In this document: positions 1 through 15,400 of the stretch, piece after piece
Layout of the letters: each line of letters starts with the position of its first letter
Position numbering within the stretch: position 1 is the first letter of the stretch
Assembly: GCA_964019415.1 (NCBI GenBank)
Contig: OZ025874.1
Span: 124,001-188,000, forward strand
DNA from: Ianthella basta
Taxonomy: Eukaryota > Porifera > Demospongiae > Verongiida > Ianthellidae
DNA length: 64,000 nucleotides
Reading direction: 5' to 3'
Program-made: the position numbers and the translations under genes
Notes under the pieces: generated by a model
Told to the model about the DNA's origin: nothing
The model's input: only the letters and a program-made list of their open reading frames with translations
The model's database searches: none

Positions 1-2119
1 ATCTTGCCAAATCTAACTTTTTCATATCATTCCAAATCTTGCTTAACCTTACCTTGTCATATTTTGCCAAATCTTGCCAAATCTTACCTTGTCATATCTT
101 GCCAAATCTTGCCTAATCTTACTTTTTCAAATCTTGCCAAATCTTGCTTAATCTTACCTTGTCATATCTTGCCAAATCTTGCCAAATCTTACCCTGTCAT
201 ATCTTGCCAAATCTTGCCAAATCTTACCTTGTCATATCTTACCAAATCTAGCTTAATCTTACCTTGTCATGTCTTGCCGAATCTTGCCAAATCTTACCAT
301 GTCATATCTTGCCTAATCTTGCCTAATATTACTTTTTCATATCTGGCCAAATCTTGCTTAGTCTTACCTTGTCATATCTTGCCATATCTTGCCAAATCGT
401 ACCTTGTCGTATCTCGCCAAATCTTGCCTAATCTTGCTAAATCTTACCTTGTCATAACTTGACAAATCTTGACTAATCTTACCTTGTCATATCTTACCAA
501 ATCTTGCCAAATCTTACCTTGTCATATCTTACCAAATCTTGCTTAATCTTACCTTCTCATATCTTGCCAAATCTTGCCTAATCTTACCATGTCATATCTT
601 GCCTAATCTTGCTAAATTCTACCTTGTCATATCTTGCCAAATCATTCCGAATCTTACTTTGTCATATGTTTCCAAATCTTGCCTAATCTTGCCAAATCTT
701 ACCTTGTCATATCTTGCCAAATCTTGCCAAATCTTACCTTGTCATATCTCGCCAAATCTTGCCAAATCTTGTCAAATCTTATCTTATCATATCTCGCCAA
801 ATCTTGCCAAATCTTGCCAAATCTTACCTTGTCATATCTTGCCAAATCTTGCCAAATCTTACTCTTTCATATCTTGCCAAATCTTGCCAAATCTTACCTT
901 GTCATATCTTGCCAAATCTTACCTAATTTTACTTTTTCATATCTTGCCAAATCTTGCCAAATCTTACCTTGTCACATCTTGCCAAATCTTACCAAATCTT
1001 ACCTGGTCATATCTTGCCAAATCTAGCCTAATCTTACTTTTTCATATCTTGCAAATCTTGCCAAATCTTACCTTGTCTTATCTTGCCAAATCTTGCCAAA
1101 TCTTACCTTGCCATATCTTGCCGAATCTTGCCAAATCTTACCTTGTCATATCTTGCCAATTCTTGCCAAATCTAACTTTTTCATATCTTTCCAAATCTTG
1201 CTTAACCTTACCTTGTCATATTTTGCCAAATCTTGCCAAATCTTACCTTGTCATATCTTGCCAAATCTTGCCTAATCTTACTTTTTCAAATCTTGCCAAA
1301 TCTTGTTTAATCTTACCTTGTCATATCTTGCCGAATCTTGCCAAATCTTACCATGTCATATCTTGCCTAATCTTGCCTAATATTACTTTTTCATATCTGG
1401 CCAAATCTTGCTTAGTCTTACCTTGTCATATCTTGCCAAATCTTGCCAAATCGTACCTTGTCGTATCTCGCCAAATCTTGCCTAATCTTGCCAAATCTTA
1501 CCTTGTCATAACTTGACAAATCTTGACTAATCTTACCTTGTCATATCTTACCAAATCTTGCCAAATCTTACCTTGTCATATCTTACCAAATCTTGCTTAA
1601 TCTTACCTTCTCATATCTTGCCAAATCTTGCCTAATCTTAGCTTGTCATATCTTGCCTAATCTTGCCAAATTCTACCTTGTCATATCTTGCCAAATCTTT
1701 CCGAATCTTACTCTGTCATATGTTTCCAAATCTTGCCTAATCTTGCCAAATCTTACCTTGTCATATCTTGCCAAATCTTGCCAAATCTTACCTTGTCATA
1801 TCTCGCCAAATCTTTCCAAATCTTGTCAAATCTTATCTTGTCAAATCTCGCCAAATCTTGCCAAATCTTGCCAAATCTTACCTTGTCATATCTTGCCAAT
1901 TCTTGCCAAATCTTACTCTTTCATATCTTGCCAAATCTTGCCAAATCTTACCTTGTCATATCTTGCCAAATTTTGCCAAATCTTACCTTGTCACATCTTG
2001 CCAAATCTTACCTAATCTTACTTTTTCATATCTTGCCAAATCCTGCTTAATCTTACCTTGTCGTATCTTGCCAAATCTTGCCAAATCTTACCTTGTCAGA
2101 TCTCGCCAAATCTTGCCTA
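1..2119 (+). repeat. Tandem higher-order block, ~1.05-1.16 kb, two copies
   Basis: The rare variant string TCTAACTTTTTCATATC at 12 recurs at 1171, and the order of variant units that follows is the same. The offset is 1,159 bp at the start and 1,054 bp later, a difference of 105 bp or three units, so one copy has lost or gained exactly three units. The second copy runs to about 2100. This is an ordinary unequal-exchange duplication within the satellite. Confidence 0.75.
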
Positions 2120-4050
2120 ATCTTGCCAAATCTTACCTTGTCAGATCTTGCCAAATCTTAACTAATCTTACCTTGTCATATCTTGCCAAATCTTGCCGAA
2201 TGTTACCTTGTCGCATCTTGCAAAATCTTAACTTGTCATATATTACCAAATCTTGCTTAATCTTATCTTGTCATATCTTGCCAAATCTTATCTTGTCATA
2301 TCGTGCCAAATCTTGCCAAATATTACCTTATCATATCTTGCCAAATCTTGCCAAATCTTACCTTGTCATATCTTGCCAAATCTTGCCTAATCTTACCTTG
2401 TCATATCTTGCCTAATCTTACCAAATCTTACCTTGTCATATCTTGCCAAATCTTGCCGAATCTTACCTTGTCATATCTTGCCAAATCTTGCCAAATTTTA
2501 CCTTGTCATATCTTGCCAAATCTTGCCAAATCTTATCTTGTCATATCTTGCCAAATCTTACCTAATTTTACCTTGTCATATCATGCCAAATTTTGCCTAA
2601 TCTAACTTTTTAATATCTTTCCAAATCTTGCTTAACCTTACCTTGTCATATCATGCCAAATCTTGCCAAATCTTACCTTGTCATATCTTGCCAAATCTTG
2701 CCTAATCTTACTTTTTCAAATCTTGCCAAATCTTGCTTAATCTTACCTTGTCATATCTTGCCAAATCTTGCCAAATCTTACTTTGGCATATCTTGCCAAA
2801 TCTTACCTTTTCATATCTTACCAAATCTAGCTTAATCTTACCTTATCATATCTTGCCAAATCTTGCCAAATCTTACCATGTCATATCTTGCCTAATCTTG
2901 CCTAATATTACTTTTTCGTATCTTGCCAAATCTTGCTTAGTCCTACCTTGTCATATCCTGCCAAATCTTGCCAAATCTTACCTTGTCGTATCTCGCCAAA
3001 TCTTGCCTAATCTTGCCAAATCTTACCTTGTCGTATCTCGCCAAATCTTGCCTAATCTTGCCAAATCTTACCTTGTCATATCTTGCCAAATCTTGCCAAA
3101 TCTTACGTTGTCAGATCTCGCCAAATCTTGCCAAATCTTACCTTGTCAGATCTTGCCAAATCTTAACTAATCTTACCTTGTCATATCTTGCCAAATCTTG
3201 CCTAATGTTACCTTGTCGCATCTTGCAAAATCTTAACTTGTCATATATTACCAAATCTTGCTTAATCTTATCTTGTCATATCTTGCCAAATCTTATCTTG
3301 TCATATCGTGCCAAATCTTGCCAAATATTACCTTATCATATCTTGCCAAATCTTGCCAAATCTTACCTTGTCATATCTTGCCAAATCTTGCCTAATCTTA
3401 CCTTGTCATATCTTGCCTAATCTTACCAAATCTTACCTTGTCATATCTTGCCAAATCTTGCCGAATCTTACCTTGTCATATCTTGCCAAATCTTGCCAAA
3501 TTTTACCTTGTCATATCTTGCCAAATCTTGCCAAATCTTATCTTGTCATATCTTGCCAAATCTTACCTAATTTTACCTTGTCATATCATGCCAAATTTTG
3601 CCTAATCTAACTTTTTAATATCTTTCCAAATCTTGCTTAACCTTACCTTGTCATATCATGCCAAATCTTGCCAAATCTTACCTTGTCATATCTTGCCAAA
3701 TCTTGCCTAATCTTACTTTTTCAAATCTTGCCAAATCTTGCTTAATCTTACCTTGTCATATCTTGCCAAATCTTGCCAAATCTTACCTTGGCATATCTTG
3801 CCAAATCTTGCCAAATCTTACCTTATCATATCTTACCAAATCTAGCTTAATCTTACCTTATCATATCTTGCCAAATCTTGCCAAATCTTAAAATGTCATA
3901 TCTTGCCTAATCTTGCCTAATATTACTTTCTCATATCTTGCCAAATCTTGCTTAGTCCTACCTTGTCATATCCTGCCAAATCTTGCCAAATCTTACCTTG
4001 TCGTATCTCGCCAAATCTTGCCTAATCTTGCCAAATCTTACCTTGTCATA
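2120..4050 (+). repeat. Tandem higher-order block, ~1.0 kb, two copies
   Basis: A distinctive run of variant units (GTCAGATCTTGCC, AACTAATC, GTCGCATCTTGC, GTCATATATTACC, TATCGTGCC) at about 2135-2310 recurs at about 3140-3315 with an offset of 1,005 bp. The offset becomes 1,015 bp after a 10-bp box gain near 3800. Because 1,005 is not a multiple of 35, the exchange also shifted box number. Sequence agreement between copies is very high by eye. Confidence 0.8.
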
Positions 4051-7000
4051 TCTTGACAAATCTTGACTAATCTTACCTTGTCATATCTTGCCAAATCTTG
4101 CCAAATCTTACCTTGTCATATCTTACCAAATCTTGCTCAATCTTACCTTCTCATATCTTGCCAAATCTTGCCTAATCTTACCTTGTCATATCTTGCCTAA
4201 TCTTGCTAAATTCTACCTTGTCATATCTTGCCAAATCTTTCCGAATCTTACTTTGCCATATGTATCCAAATCTTGCCTAATCTTGCCAAATCTTACCTTG
4301 TCATATCTCGCCAAATCTTGCAAAATCTTATCTTGTCATATCTCGCCAAATCTTGCCAAATCTTGCCAAATCATACCTTGTCATATCTTGCCAAATCTTG
4401 CCAAATCTTTCTCTTTCATATCTTGCCAAATCTTGCCAAATCTTACCTTGTCATATCTTGCCAAAGCTTGCCAAATCTCACCTTGTCATATCTTGCCAAA
4501 TCTTACCTAATCTTACTTTATCATATCTTGCCAAATCCTGCTTAATCTTACCTTGTCATATCTTGCCAAATCTTGCCAAATCTTACCTTGTCAGATCTCG
4601 CGAAATCTTGCCTAATCTTTCCAAATCTTACCTTGTCATATCTTGCCAAATCTTGACTAATCTTACCTTGTCATATCTTGCCAAATCTTGCCGAATCTTT
4701 CCTTGTCACATCTTGCAAAATCTTAAAATGACATATATTACCAAATCTTGCTTAATCTTACCTTGTCATATCTTGCCAAATCTTGCCAAATCTTATCTTG
4801 TCATATCTTGCCAAATCTTGCCAAATCTTACCTTGTCATATCTTGCCAAAGTTTGCCTAATCTTACCTTTTCATATCTTGCCTAATCTTACCAAATCTTA
4901 CCTTGTCATATCTTGCCAAATCTTGCCGAATCTTACCTTGTCATATCTTCCCAAATCTTGCCAAATATTACCTTGTCATATCTTGCCAAATCTTGCCAAA
5001 TCTTATCTTGTCATATCTTGCCAAATCTTGCCTAATTTTACTTTTTCATATCTAGCCAAATCTTGCTTAATCTTACCATGTCATATCTTGCCAAAACTTG
5101 CCAAATCTTACCTAGTCATATCTTGCCGAATCTTGACTAATCTTACCTTGCCCTATCTTGCCAAATCTTGCCAAATCTTACCTAGTCATATCTTTGCAAA
5201 TCTTGCTTAAACTTAACATGTCATATCTTGCCAAATCTTACCACATCTTACCTTGTCATATCTTGCCAAATCCAACAAAGTCTTACCTTGTCATATCTCC
5301 CAAATCTTGCCTAATCTTGCCAAATCTTACCTTGTCATATCTTGACAAATCTTGACTAATCTTACTTTGTCATATCTTGCCAAATATTGCCGAATCTTAC
5401 CTTGTCATATGTTGCCAAATCTTGCCTAATCTTGCCAAATCTTACCTTGTCATATCTTGACAAATCTTGACTAATATTACCTTGTCATATCTTGCCACAT
5501 CTTTCTAAATCTTACCTTGTCATATCTTACCAAATCTTACTTAATCTTACCTTCTCATATCTTGCCAAATCTTGCCTAATCTTACCTTGTCATATCTTGC
5601 CTAATCTTGCCAAATTCTACCTTGTAATATCTATCAAAATCTTGCCGAATCTTACTTTGTCATATGTTTCCAAATCTTGCCAATTCTTGCCAAATCTTAC
5701 CTTCTCATATCTTGCCAAATTTTGCCAAATCTTACCTTGTCATATCTCGCCAAATCTTGCCAAATCTTGCCAAATCTTATCTTGTCATATCTCGCCAAAT
5801 TTTGCCAAATCTTGACTAATCTTACCTTGTCATATCTTGCCAAATCTTACTTTTTCATATCTTGCCAAATCTTGCCAAATCTTACCTCTTGCCAAATCTT
5901 GCCAAATCTTACCTTGTCATATCTTGCCAAATCTTGCCTAATCTTACTTTTTCATATCTTGCCAAATCTTGCTTAATCTTACCTTGTCATATCTTGCCAA
6001 ATCTTGCCAAATCTTACGTTGTCAGATCTTGCCAAATCTTGCCTAATCTTGCCAAATCTTACCTTGTCATATCTTGCCAAATCTGGACTAATCTTACCTT
6101 GTCATATCTTGCCAAATCTTGCCGAATCTTACCTTGTCATATCTTGCAAAATCTTGACTTGTCATATATTACCAAATCTTGCTTAATCTTACCTTGTCAT
6201 ATCTTGCCAAATCTTGCTTAAACTTAACTTGTCATATCTTGCATAATCTTGCCAAATCTTACCTTGTCATGTCTTGCCTAATCTTGCCAAATCTTACCTT
6301 GTCATATCTTGCCAAATCTTGCCAAATCTTACCTTGTCATATCTTGCCAAATCTTGCCGAATCTTACCTTGTCATTTCTTGCCAAATCTTGCCAAATTTT
6401 ATCTTGTCATATCTTGCCAAATCTTGCCTAATCTTACCTTGTCATATCTTGCTTAATCTTGCCAAATCTTAACTTGTCATATCTCGCCAAATTTTGCCAA
6501 AACTTACCTTGTCATATGCTGCAAAATCTTGCCTAATCTTGCTTTTTCATATCTAGCCAAATCTTGCTTAATCTTACCATGTCATATCTTGCCAAATCTT
6601 GCCAAATCTTACCTTCAGTTGTCATATCTTGCCAAATCATGCCTTATCTTAGTTTTCATATCTTGCCAAATCTTGCTTAATCTTACCTTGTCATATCTTG
6701 CCAAATCTTACCAAATTTAACTTGTCATATCTCGCCAAATCTTGACTAATCTTGCCAAATCTTACCTTGTCATATGTTGCCAAATCTTGACTAATCTTAC
6801 CTTGCCATATCTTGCCAAATCTTGCCAAATCTTACCTTGTCATATCTTGCCAAATCTTGCCAAATCTTACCTTGTCATATCTTACCAAATCTTGCTTAAA
6901 CTTAACTTGTCATATCTTGCCAAATCTTGCCAAATCTTACCTTGTCATATCTTGCCAAATCCAACAAAGTCTTACCTTGTCATATCTCGCCAAATCTCGC

Positions 7001-7300
7001 CTAATCTTGCCAAATCTTACCTTGTCATATCTTGACAAATCTTGACTAATCTTACCTTGTCATATCTTACCAAATAATGCCGAATCCTACCTTTTCATAT
7101 GTTGCCAAATCTTTCCAATTTTTACCTTGTCATATCTTACCAAATCTTGATTAATCTTACCTTGTCATATCTTGCCAAATCTTGCCAAATATTACCTTGT
7201 CATATCTTGCCAAATCTTGCCTAATTTTACCTTGTCAGAACTTGCCTAATCTTGCCAAAACTTACCTTGTCATATCTTGCCAAATCTTGCCGAATCTTAC

Positions 7301-7780
7301 CTTATCATATCTTGCCAAATCTTGCCAAATCTTGCCAAATCTTGCCAAATCTTACCTTGTCATATCTTACCTAATCTTGCCAAATCTTACATTGTCATAT
7401 CTTGCCAAATCTTGCCTGATCTTACCTTGTCATATCTTGCCAAATCTTGCCTGATCTTACCTTGTCATATCTTGCCAAATCTTGCCAAATCTTGCCAAAT
7501 CTTGCCAAATCTTACCTTGTCATATCTTACCTAATCTTGCCAAATCTTACATTGTCATATCTTGCCAAATCTTGCCTGATCTTACCTTGTCATATCTTGC
7601 CAAATCTTGCCAAGTCTTACCTTGTCATATCTTGCCAAATCTTGCCAAATCTTGCCAAATCTTGCCAAATCTTACCTTGTCATATCTTACCTAATCTTGC
7701 CAAATCTTACATTGTCATATCTTGCCAAATCTTGCCTGATCTTACCTTGTCATATCTTGCCAAATCTTGCCAAGTCTTAC
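7301..7780 (+). repeat. 160-bp higher-order unit, three tandem copies
   Basis: A block with four successive ATCTTGCCAA-type boxes, then ACCTTGTCATATCTTACC, then ACATTGTCAT and CCTGATC, occurs three times. Equivalent points are at 7341, 7501 and 7661, a period of exactly 160 bp. That equals four 35-bp units plus two extra 10-bp boxes. The copies differ by few bases, so the local amplification is recent. Confidence 0.85.
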
Positions 7781-9490
7781 CTTTAAGTTGTCCTATCTTG
7801 GCAAATCTTGCCTATTCTTACTTTATCATATCTTGCCGAATCTTGCTTAATCTTACCTTGTCATATCTTACCAAGTTTTGCCAAATCATACCTTGTCATA
7901 TATCGCAAAATCTTGCTAAATCTTACCTTGTCATATCTTGCCAAATCTTGCCAAATCTTACTTTTTCATATCTGGCCAAATCTTGCTTAATCTCACCTTG
8001 TCATATCTTGCCAAATCTTGCCAAACATTAACTTGTCATATCTTGCCAAATCTTGCTTAATCTTAGCTTATCATATCTTGCCAAAACTTGCCAAGCCTTA
8101 CCTTGTCATATCTTGCAAAATCTTGCCTAATCTTACTTTTTCATATCTTGCCAAATTTTGCTTAATCTTACCTTATCATATCTTGCCAAATCTTGCCAAA
8201 TCTTACGTTGTCATATCTTGCCAAATCTTACCTAATCTTACTTTTTCATATGTTGCCAAATCCTACCTTTTCATATCTAGCCAAATCTTGCCAAATCTTA
8301 CCTTGTCATATCTCGCCAAATCTTGCCTAATCTTGCCAAATCTTACCTTGTCATATCTTGCCAAATCTTACTCAATCTTACCTTGTCATATCTTGCCGAA
8401 TTTTGCCTAATCTTACCTTGTCCTATCTTGCCAAATTTTGACAGATCTACCTTGTCATATCTTACCAAATCTTGCTTATTCTTACCTTATCATATCTTGC
8501 CACATTTTGCCTAAACTTACCTTGTCATATCTTGCCTAATCTTGCCAAATCTTACCTTGTCATATCTTGCCAAATCTTGCCAAATCATACCTTGTCGTAT
8601 CTTGCCAAATCTTGCCTTATCTTACCTTGTCATATCTTGCCTAATCTTGCCAAATCTTACCTTGTCATATCTTGCCAAATCTTGCCGAATCTTACCTTAC
8701 CATATTTTTCCAAATCTTGCCAAATCTTGCCAAATCTTACCTTGTCATATCTTGCCTAATCTTGCCAAATCTTACCTTCATATCTTGCCAAGTCATGCCT
8801 GATCTTACCTTGTCATAAATTGCCAAATCTTGCCAAGTCTTACCTTTAACTTATCATATCTTGCCAAATCTTGCCTAATCTTACTTTTTCAAATCTTGCC
8901 AATTCTTGCTTAATCTTACCTTGTCATATCTTGCCAAATCTTGCCAAATCTTACTTTGTCATATCTCGGCAAATCTTGCCAAATCTTGCTTAATCTTACC
9001 TTGTCATATCTTGCCTACTCTTGCCAAATCTTACCTTCACATCTTACCAAATCTTGCCTAAACTTACCTTGTCATATCTTGCCTAATCTAGCTTAATCTT
9101 ACCTTGTCATATCTTGCCAAATCTTACCAAATATTACCTTGTCATATCTTGCCAAATCTTGCCTAATCTTACCTTGTCATATCTTGCCAAATCTTGCCTA
9201 ATCTTACCTTGTCATATCTTGCCAAATCTTGCCAAATCTTACCTTGTCATATCTTGCCAAATCTTGCCAAATCTTACCATGTAATATCTTACCAAATCTT
9301 GCCTAATCATACTTTTTCATATCTTGCCAAATCTTGCTTAATCTTACCTTGTCATATCTTGCCAAATCTTGCCAAATCTTACCATGTCATATCTTGCCAA
9401 ATCTTGCCTAATCTTACCTTGTCATATCTTACCAAATCTTGCTTAATCTTACCATGTCATATCTTGCTCAATCTTGCCAAATCTAATCTT

Positions 9491-12400
9491 GTCATATCTT
9501 GCCGAATCTTGCCAAATATTACCTTGTCATATCATGCCAAATCTTGCCAACTCTTACCTTGGCATATCTTACCAAATCTTGCCTAATCTTACCTTGTCTT
9601 ATCTTGCCTAATCTTGCCAAATCTTACTATCAATTTGTCATATCTTGCCAAATCTTGCCGAATCTTACCTTGTCATATCTTGCCAAATCTTGCCAAGCCT
9701 TACCTTTAAGTTGTCATATCTGGCCAAATCTTGCCTATTCTTACTTTTTCATATCTTGCCAAATCTTGACTAACCTTACCTTACCTTGTCATATCTTGCC
9801 AAATCTTGCCTAATCTTACCTTGTCATATTTTGCAAATCTTGCCAAATCATACCTTGTCATATCTCGCCAAATCTTGCCAAATCTTACCTTGTCTTATCT
9901 TGCCAAATCTTGCCAAATCTTACCATGTCATATTTTGCCAAATCTTGCCTAATCTTACTTTTTCATATCTTGCCAAATCTTGCTTAATCTTACCTTGTCA
10001 TATTTTGCCAAATCTTGCCAAATCTTACTTTGCCATATCTCGCCAAATCTTGCCAAATCTTGCCAAATCTTACCTTGTCATATCTTGCCTACTCTTGCCA
10101 AATCTTACCTTCATATCTTACCAAATTTTGCCTAATCTAACCTTGTCATATCTTGCCTAAACTTGCTTAATCTTACCTTGTCATATCTTGCCAAATCTTA
10201 CCAAATATTACCATGTCATATCTTGCCAAATCTTGCCTAATCTTACCTTGTCATATCTTGCCAAATCTTGCCAAATCTTACCTTGTCATATCTTGCCAAA
10301 TCTTGCCTAATCTTACTTTTTCATATCTTGCCAAATCTTGCTTAATCTTATCTTGTCATATCTTGCCAAATCTTGCCAAATCTTACTTTGTCATATCTCG
10401 CCAAATCTTGCCAAATCTTGCCAAATCTTACCTTGTCATATCTTGCCTACTCTTGCCAAAACTTACCTTCATATCTTACCAAATTTTGCCTAAACTTACC
10501 TTGTCATATCTTGCCTAAACTTACTTAATCTTACCTTGTTATATCTTGCTAAATATTACCAAATATTACCTTGTCATATCTTGCCAAATCTTGCCTAATC
10601 TTACCTTGTCATATCTTGCCAAATCTTGCCAAATCTTACCTTGTCATATCTTGCCAAATCTTGCCTAATCTTACTTTTTCATATCTTTCCAAATCTTGCT
10701 TAATCTTACTTGTCGTATCTTGCCAAATCTTACCAAATCCTACCTTGTCATATCTTGCCTAATCTTGCCAAATCTTACCTTGTCATATCTTACCAAATCT
10801 ATCCTGATCTTACCTTGTCATATCTTGCCAAATCTTGCCAAGCCTTACCTTTAAGTTGTCAAATCTGGCCAAATCTTGCCTATTCTTACTTTTTCATATC
10901 TTTCCAAATCTTGACTAATCTTACCTTGTCATATCTTGCCAAATCTTGCCTAATCTTACCTTGTCATATCTTGCCAAATCTTGCCAAATCTTACTTTGTC
11001 ATATCTCGCCAAATCTTGCCAAATCTTACATTGTCATATCTTGCCAAATCTTGCCTAATCTTACCTTGTCGTATCTTGCCAAATCTTGCCAAATCTTACC
11101 TTGTCATATCTTGCCAAATCTTGCCAAATCTTTCCATGTCATATTTTACCAAATCTTGCCTAATCTTACTTTTTCATATCTTGCCAAATCTTGCTTAATC
11201 TTACCTTGTCATATCTAGCCAAATCTTGCCAAATCTTACCTTGTCATATCTTACCAAATCTTTCCAATTCTTACCTTGTCATATCTTACCAAATCTTACT
11301 TATATTCTTACCTTCATATCTTGCCAAATCTTGCCAATTCTTATCTTGTCATATCTTGCCAAATCTTGCCTGATCTTATCTTGTCATATCTTACCTAATC
11401 TTTCCAAATCTTACCTTGTCATATCTTGCCAAATCTTGCCTGATCTTACCTTGTCATATCTTGCCAAATTTTGCCAAGTCTTACCTTTAACTTATAATAT
11501 CTTGCCAAATCTTGCCAAATCTTACTTTTCATATCTTGCCAAATCTTGCTTAATCTTACCTTATCATATCTTGCCAAATCTTGCCAAATCTTACTTTGTC
11601 ATATCTCGCCAAATCTTGCCAAATCTTTCCAATTCTTACCTTGTCATATCTTACCAAATCTTACTTATATTCTTACCTTCTCATATCTTGCCAAATCTTA
11701 CCAAATATTACCTTGTCATATCTTGCCAAATCTTGCCTAATCTTACCTTGTCATATCTTGCCAAATCTTGCCAAATCTTATCTTGTCATATCTTGCCAAA
11801 TCTTGCCAAATCGTACCATGTAATATCTTGCCAAATCTTGCCTAATCTTACTTTTTCATATCTTGCCAAATCTTGCATAATCTTACCATGTCATATCTTG
11901 CCAAATCTTGCCTAATCTTACATTGTCATATCTTACCAAATCTTGCTTAGTCTTACCTTGTCATATCTTGCCAAATCTTGACAAATCTTATCTTGTCATA
12001 TCTTGCCAAATCTTGCCAAATATTACCTTGTCATATCTTGCCAAATCTTGCCAAATCTTACCTTGGCATATCTTACCAAATCTTGCCTAATCTTACCTTG
12101 TCAAATCTTGCCAAATCTTGCTGAATCTTTCCTTGTCATATCTTGCCAAATCTTGCCAAATCTTACCTTGTCATATCTTGCCTAATCTTGTCAAATCTTA
12201 CCTTGTCATATCTTGCCAAATCTTGCCTGATCTTACCTTGTCATATCTTGCCAAATCTTGCCAAGCCTTACCTTTAAGTTGTCATATCTTGCCAAATCTT
12301 GACTAATCTTACCTTGTCATATCTTGCCAAATTTTGCCAAATCTTACCTTGTCATATCTCGCCAAATCTTGCCAAATCTTACATTGTCATATCTTGCCAA

Positions 12401-15400
12401 ATCTTGCCTAATCTTACCTTGTCATATCTTGCCAAATCTTACCAAATCTTACCTTGTCATATCTTGCCAAATCTTGCCAAATCTTACCATGTCATACTTT
12501 GCCAAATCTTGCTTAATCTTACCTTATCATATCTTGCCACATCTTGCTTAATCTTACCTTATCATATCTTGCCAAATCTTGCCAAATCTTACTTTGTCAT
12601 ATCTCGCCAAATCTTGCCAAATCTTGCCAAATCTTGCCAAATCTTACCTTGTCATATCTTCCCTACTCTTGCCAAATCTTACCTTCATATCTTACCAAGT
12701 TTTTCCTAAACTTAACTTAAGTTGTCATATCTTGCCTATACTTGCTTAATCTTACCTTGTCATATCTTGCCAAATCTTACCAAATATTACCTTGTCATAT
12801 CTTGCCAAATCTTGCCTAATCTTACCTTGTCATATCTTGCCAAATCTTGCTTAATCTTACCTTGTCATATCCTGCCAAATCTTACCATGTAATTTCTTGC
12901 CAAATCTTGCCTAATCTTACTCTTTCATATCTTGCCAAATCTTGCTTAATCTTACCTTCTCATATCAAGCCAAATCTTGCCAAATCTTACCTTGTCATAT
13001 TTGCCAAATCTTTCCAAATCTTATTTTATCATATCTTGCCGAATCTTGCCAAATATTACCTTGTCATATCATGCCAAATCTTGCCAACTCTTACCTTGGC
13101 ATATCTTACCAAATCTTGCCTAATCTTACCTTGTCTTATCTTGCCTAATCTTGCCAAATCTTACTATCAATTTGTCATATCTTGCCAAATCTTTCCGAAT
13201 CTTACCTTGTCATATCTTGCCAAATCTTGCCAAGCCTTACCTTTAAGTTGTCATATCTGGCCAAATCTTGCCTATTCTTACTTTTTTATATCTTGCCAAA
13301 TCTTGACTAACCTTACCTTACCTTGTCATATCTTGCCAAATCTTGCCTAATCTTACCTTGTCATATTTTACAAATCTTGCCAAATCATACCTTGTCATAT
13401 CTCGCCAAATCTTGCCAAATCTTACCTTGTCTTATCTTGCCAAATCTTGCCAAATCTTACCATGTCATATTTTGCCAAATCTTGCCTAATCTTACTTTTT
13501 CATATCTTGCCAAATCTTGCTTAATCTTACCTTGTCATATCTTGCCAAATCTTGCCAAATCTTACTTTGCCATATCTCGCCAAATCTTGCCAAATCTTGC
13601 CAAATCTTACCTTGTCATATCTTGCCTACTCTTGCCAAATCTTACCTTCATATCTTACCAAATATTGCCTAATCTAACCTTGTCATATCTTGCCTAAACT
13701 TGCTTAATCTTACCTTGTCATATCTTGCCAAATCTTACCAAATATTACCATGTCATATCTTGCCAAATCTTGCCTAATCTTACCTTGTCATATCTTGCCA
13801 AATCTTGCCAAATCTTACCTTGTCATATCTTGCCAAATCTTGCCTAATCTTACTTTTTCATATCTTGCCAAATCTTGCTTAATCTTATCTTGTCATATAT
13901 TGCCAAATCTTGCCAAATCTTACTTTGTCATATCTCGCCAAATCTTGCCAAATCTTGCCAAATCTTACCTTGTCATATCTTGCCTACTCTTGCCAAAACT
14001 TACCTTCATATCTTACCAAATTTTGCCTAAACTTACCTTGTCATATCTTGCCTAAACTTACTTAATCTTACCTTGTCATATCTTGCTAAATATTACCAAA
14101 TATTACCTTGTCATATCTTGCCAAATCTTGCCTAATCTTACCTTGTCATATCTTGCCAAATCTTGCCAAATCTTACCTTGTCATATCTTGCCAAATCTTG
14201 CCTAATCTTACTTTTTCATATCTTTCCAAATCTTGCTTAATCTTACTTGTCGTATCTTGCCAAATCTTACCAAATCCTACCTTGTCATATCTTGCCTAAT
14301 CTTGCCAAATCTTACCTTGTCATATCTTACCAAATCTATCCTGATCTTACCTTGTCATATCTTGCCAAATCTTGCCAAGCCTTACCTTTAAGTTGTCAAA
14401 TCTGGCCAAATCTTGCCTATTCTTACTTTTTCATATCTTTCCAAATCTTGACTAATCTTACCTTGTCATATCTTGCCAAATCTTGCCTAATCTTACCTTG
14501 TCATATCTTGCCAAATCTTGCCAAATCTTACTTTGTCATATCTCGCCAAATCTTGCCAAATCTTACATTGTCATATCTTGCCAAATCTTGCCTAATCTTA
14601 CCTTGTCGTATCTTGCCAAATCTTGCCAAATCTTACCTTGTCATATCTTGCCAAATCTTGCCAAATCTTTCCATGTCATATTTTACCAAATCTTGCCTAA
14701 TCTTACTTTTTCATATCTTGCCAAATCTTGCTTAATCTTACCTTGTCATATCTAGCCAAATCTTGCCAAATCTTACCTTGTCATATCTTACCAAATCTTT
14801 CCAATTCTTACCTTGTCATATCTTACCAAATCTTACTTATATTCTTACCTTCATATCTTGCCAAATCTTGCCAATTTTTATCTTGTCATATCTTGCCAAA
14901 TCTTGCCTGATCTTATCTTGTCATATCTTACCTAATCTTTCCAAATCTTACCTTGTCATATCTTGCCAAATCTTGCCTAATCTTACCTTGTCATATCTTG
15001 CCAAATTTTGCCAAGTCTTACCTTTAACTTATAATATCTTGCCAAATCTTGCCAAATCTTACTTTTCATATCTTGCCAAATCTTGCTTAATCTTACCTTG
15101 TCATATCTTGCCAAATCTTGCCAAATCTTACTTTGTCATATCTCGCCAAATCTTGCCAAATCTTGCCAATTCTTACCTTGTCATATCTTACCAAATCTTA
15201 CTTATATTCTTACCTTCTCATATCTTGCCAAATCTTACCAAATATTACCTTGTCATATCTTGCCAAATCTTGCCTAATCTTACCTTGTCATATCTTGCCA
15301 AATCTTGCCAAATCTTATCTTGTCATATCTTGCCAAATCTTGCCAAATCGTACCATGTAATATCTTGCCAAATCTTGCCTAATCTTACTTTTTCATATCT

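Noticed and set aside
539-1516. 35-residue peptide period resembling PPR or TPR repeat proteins
   Set aside because: The 35-residue period follows arithmetically from three 35-bp units; the residues do not fit PPR or TPR consensus positions.
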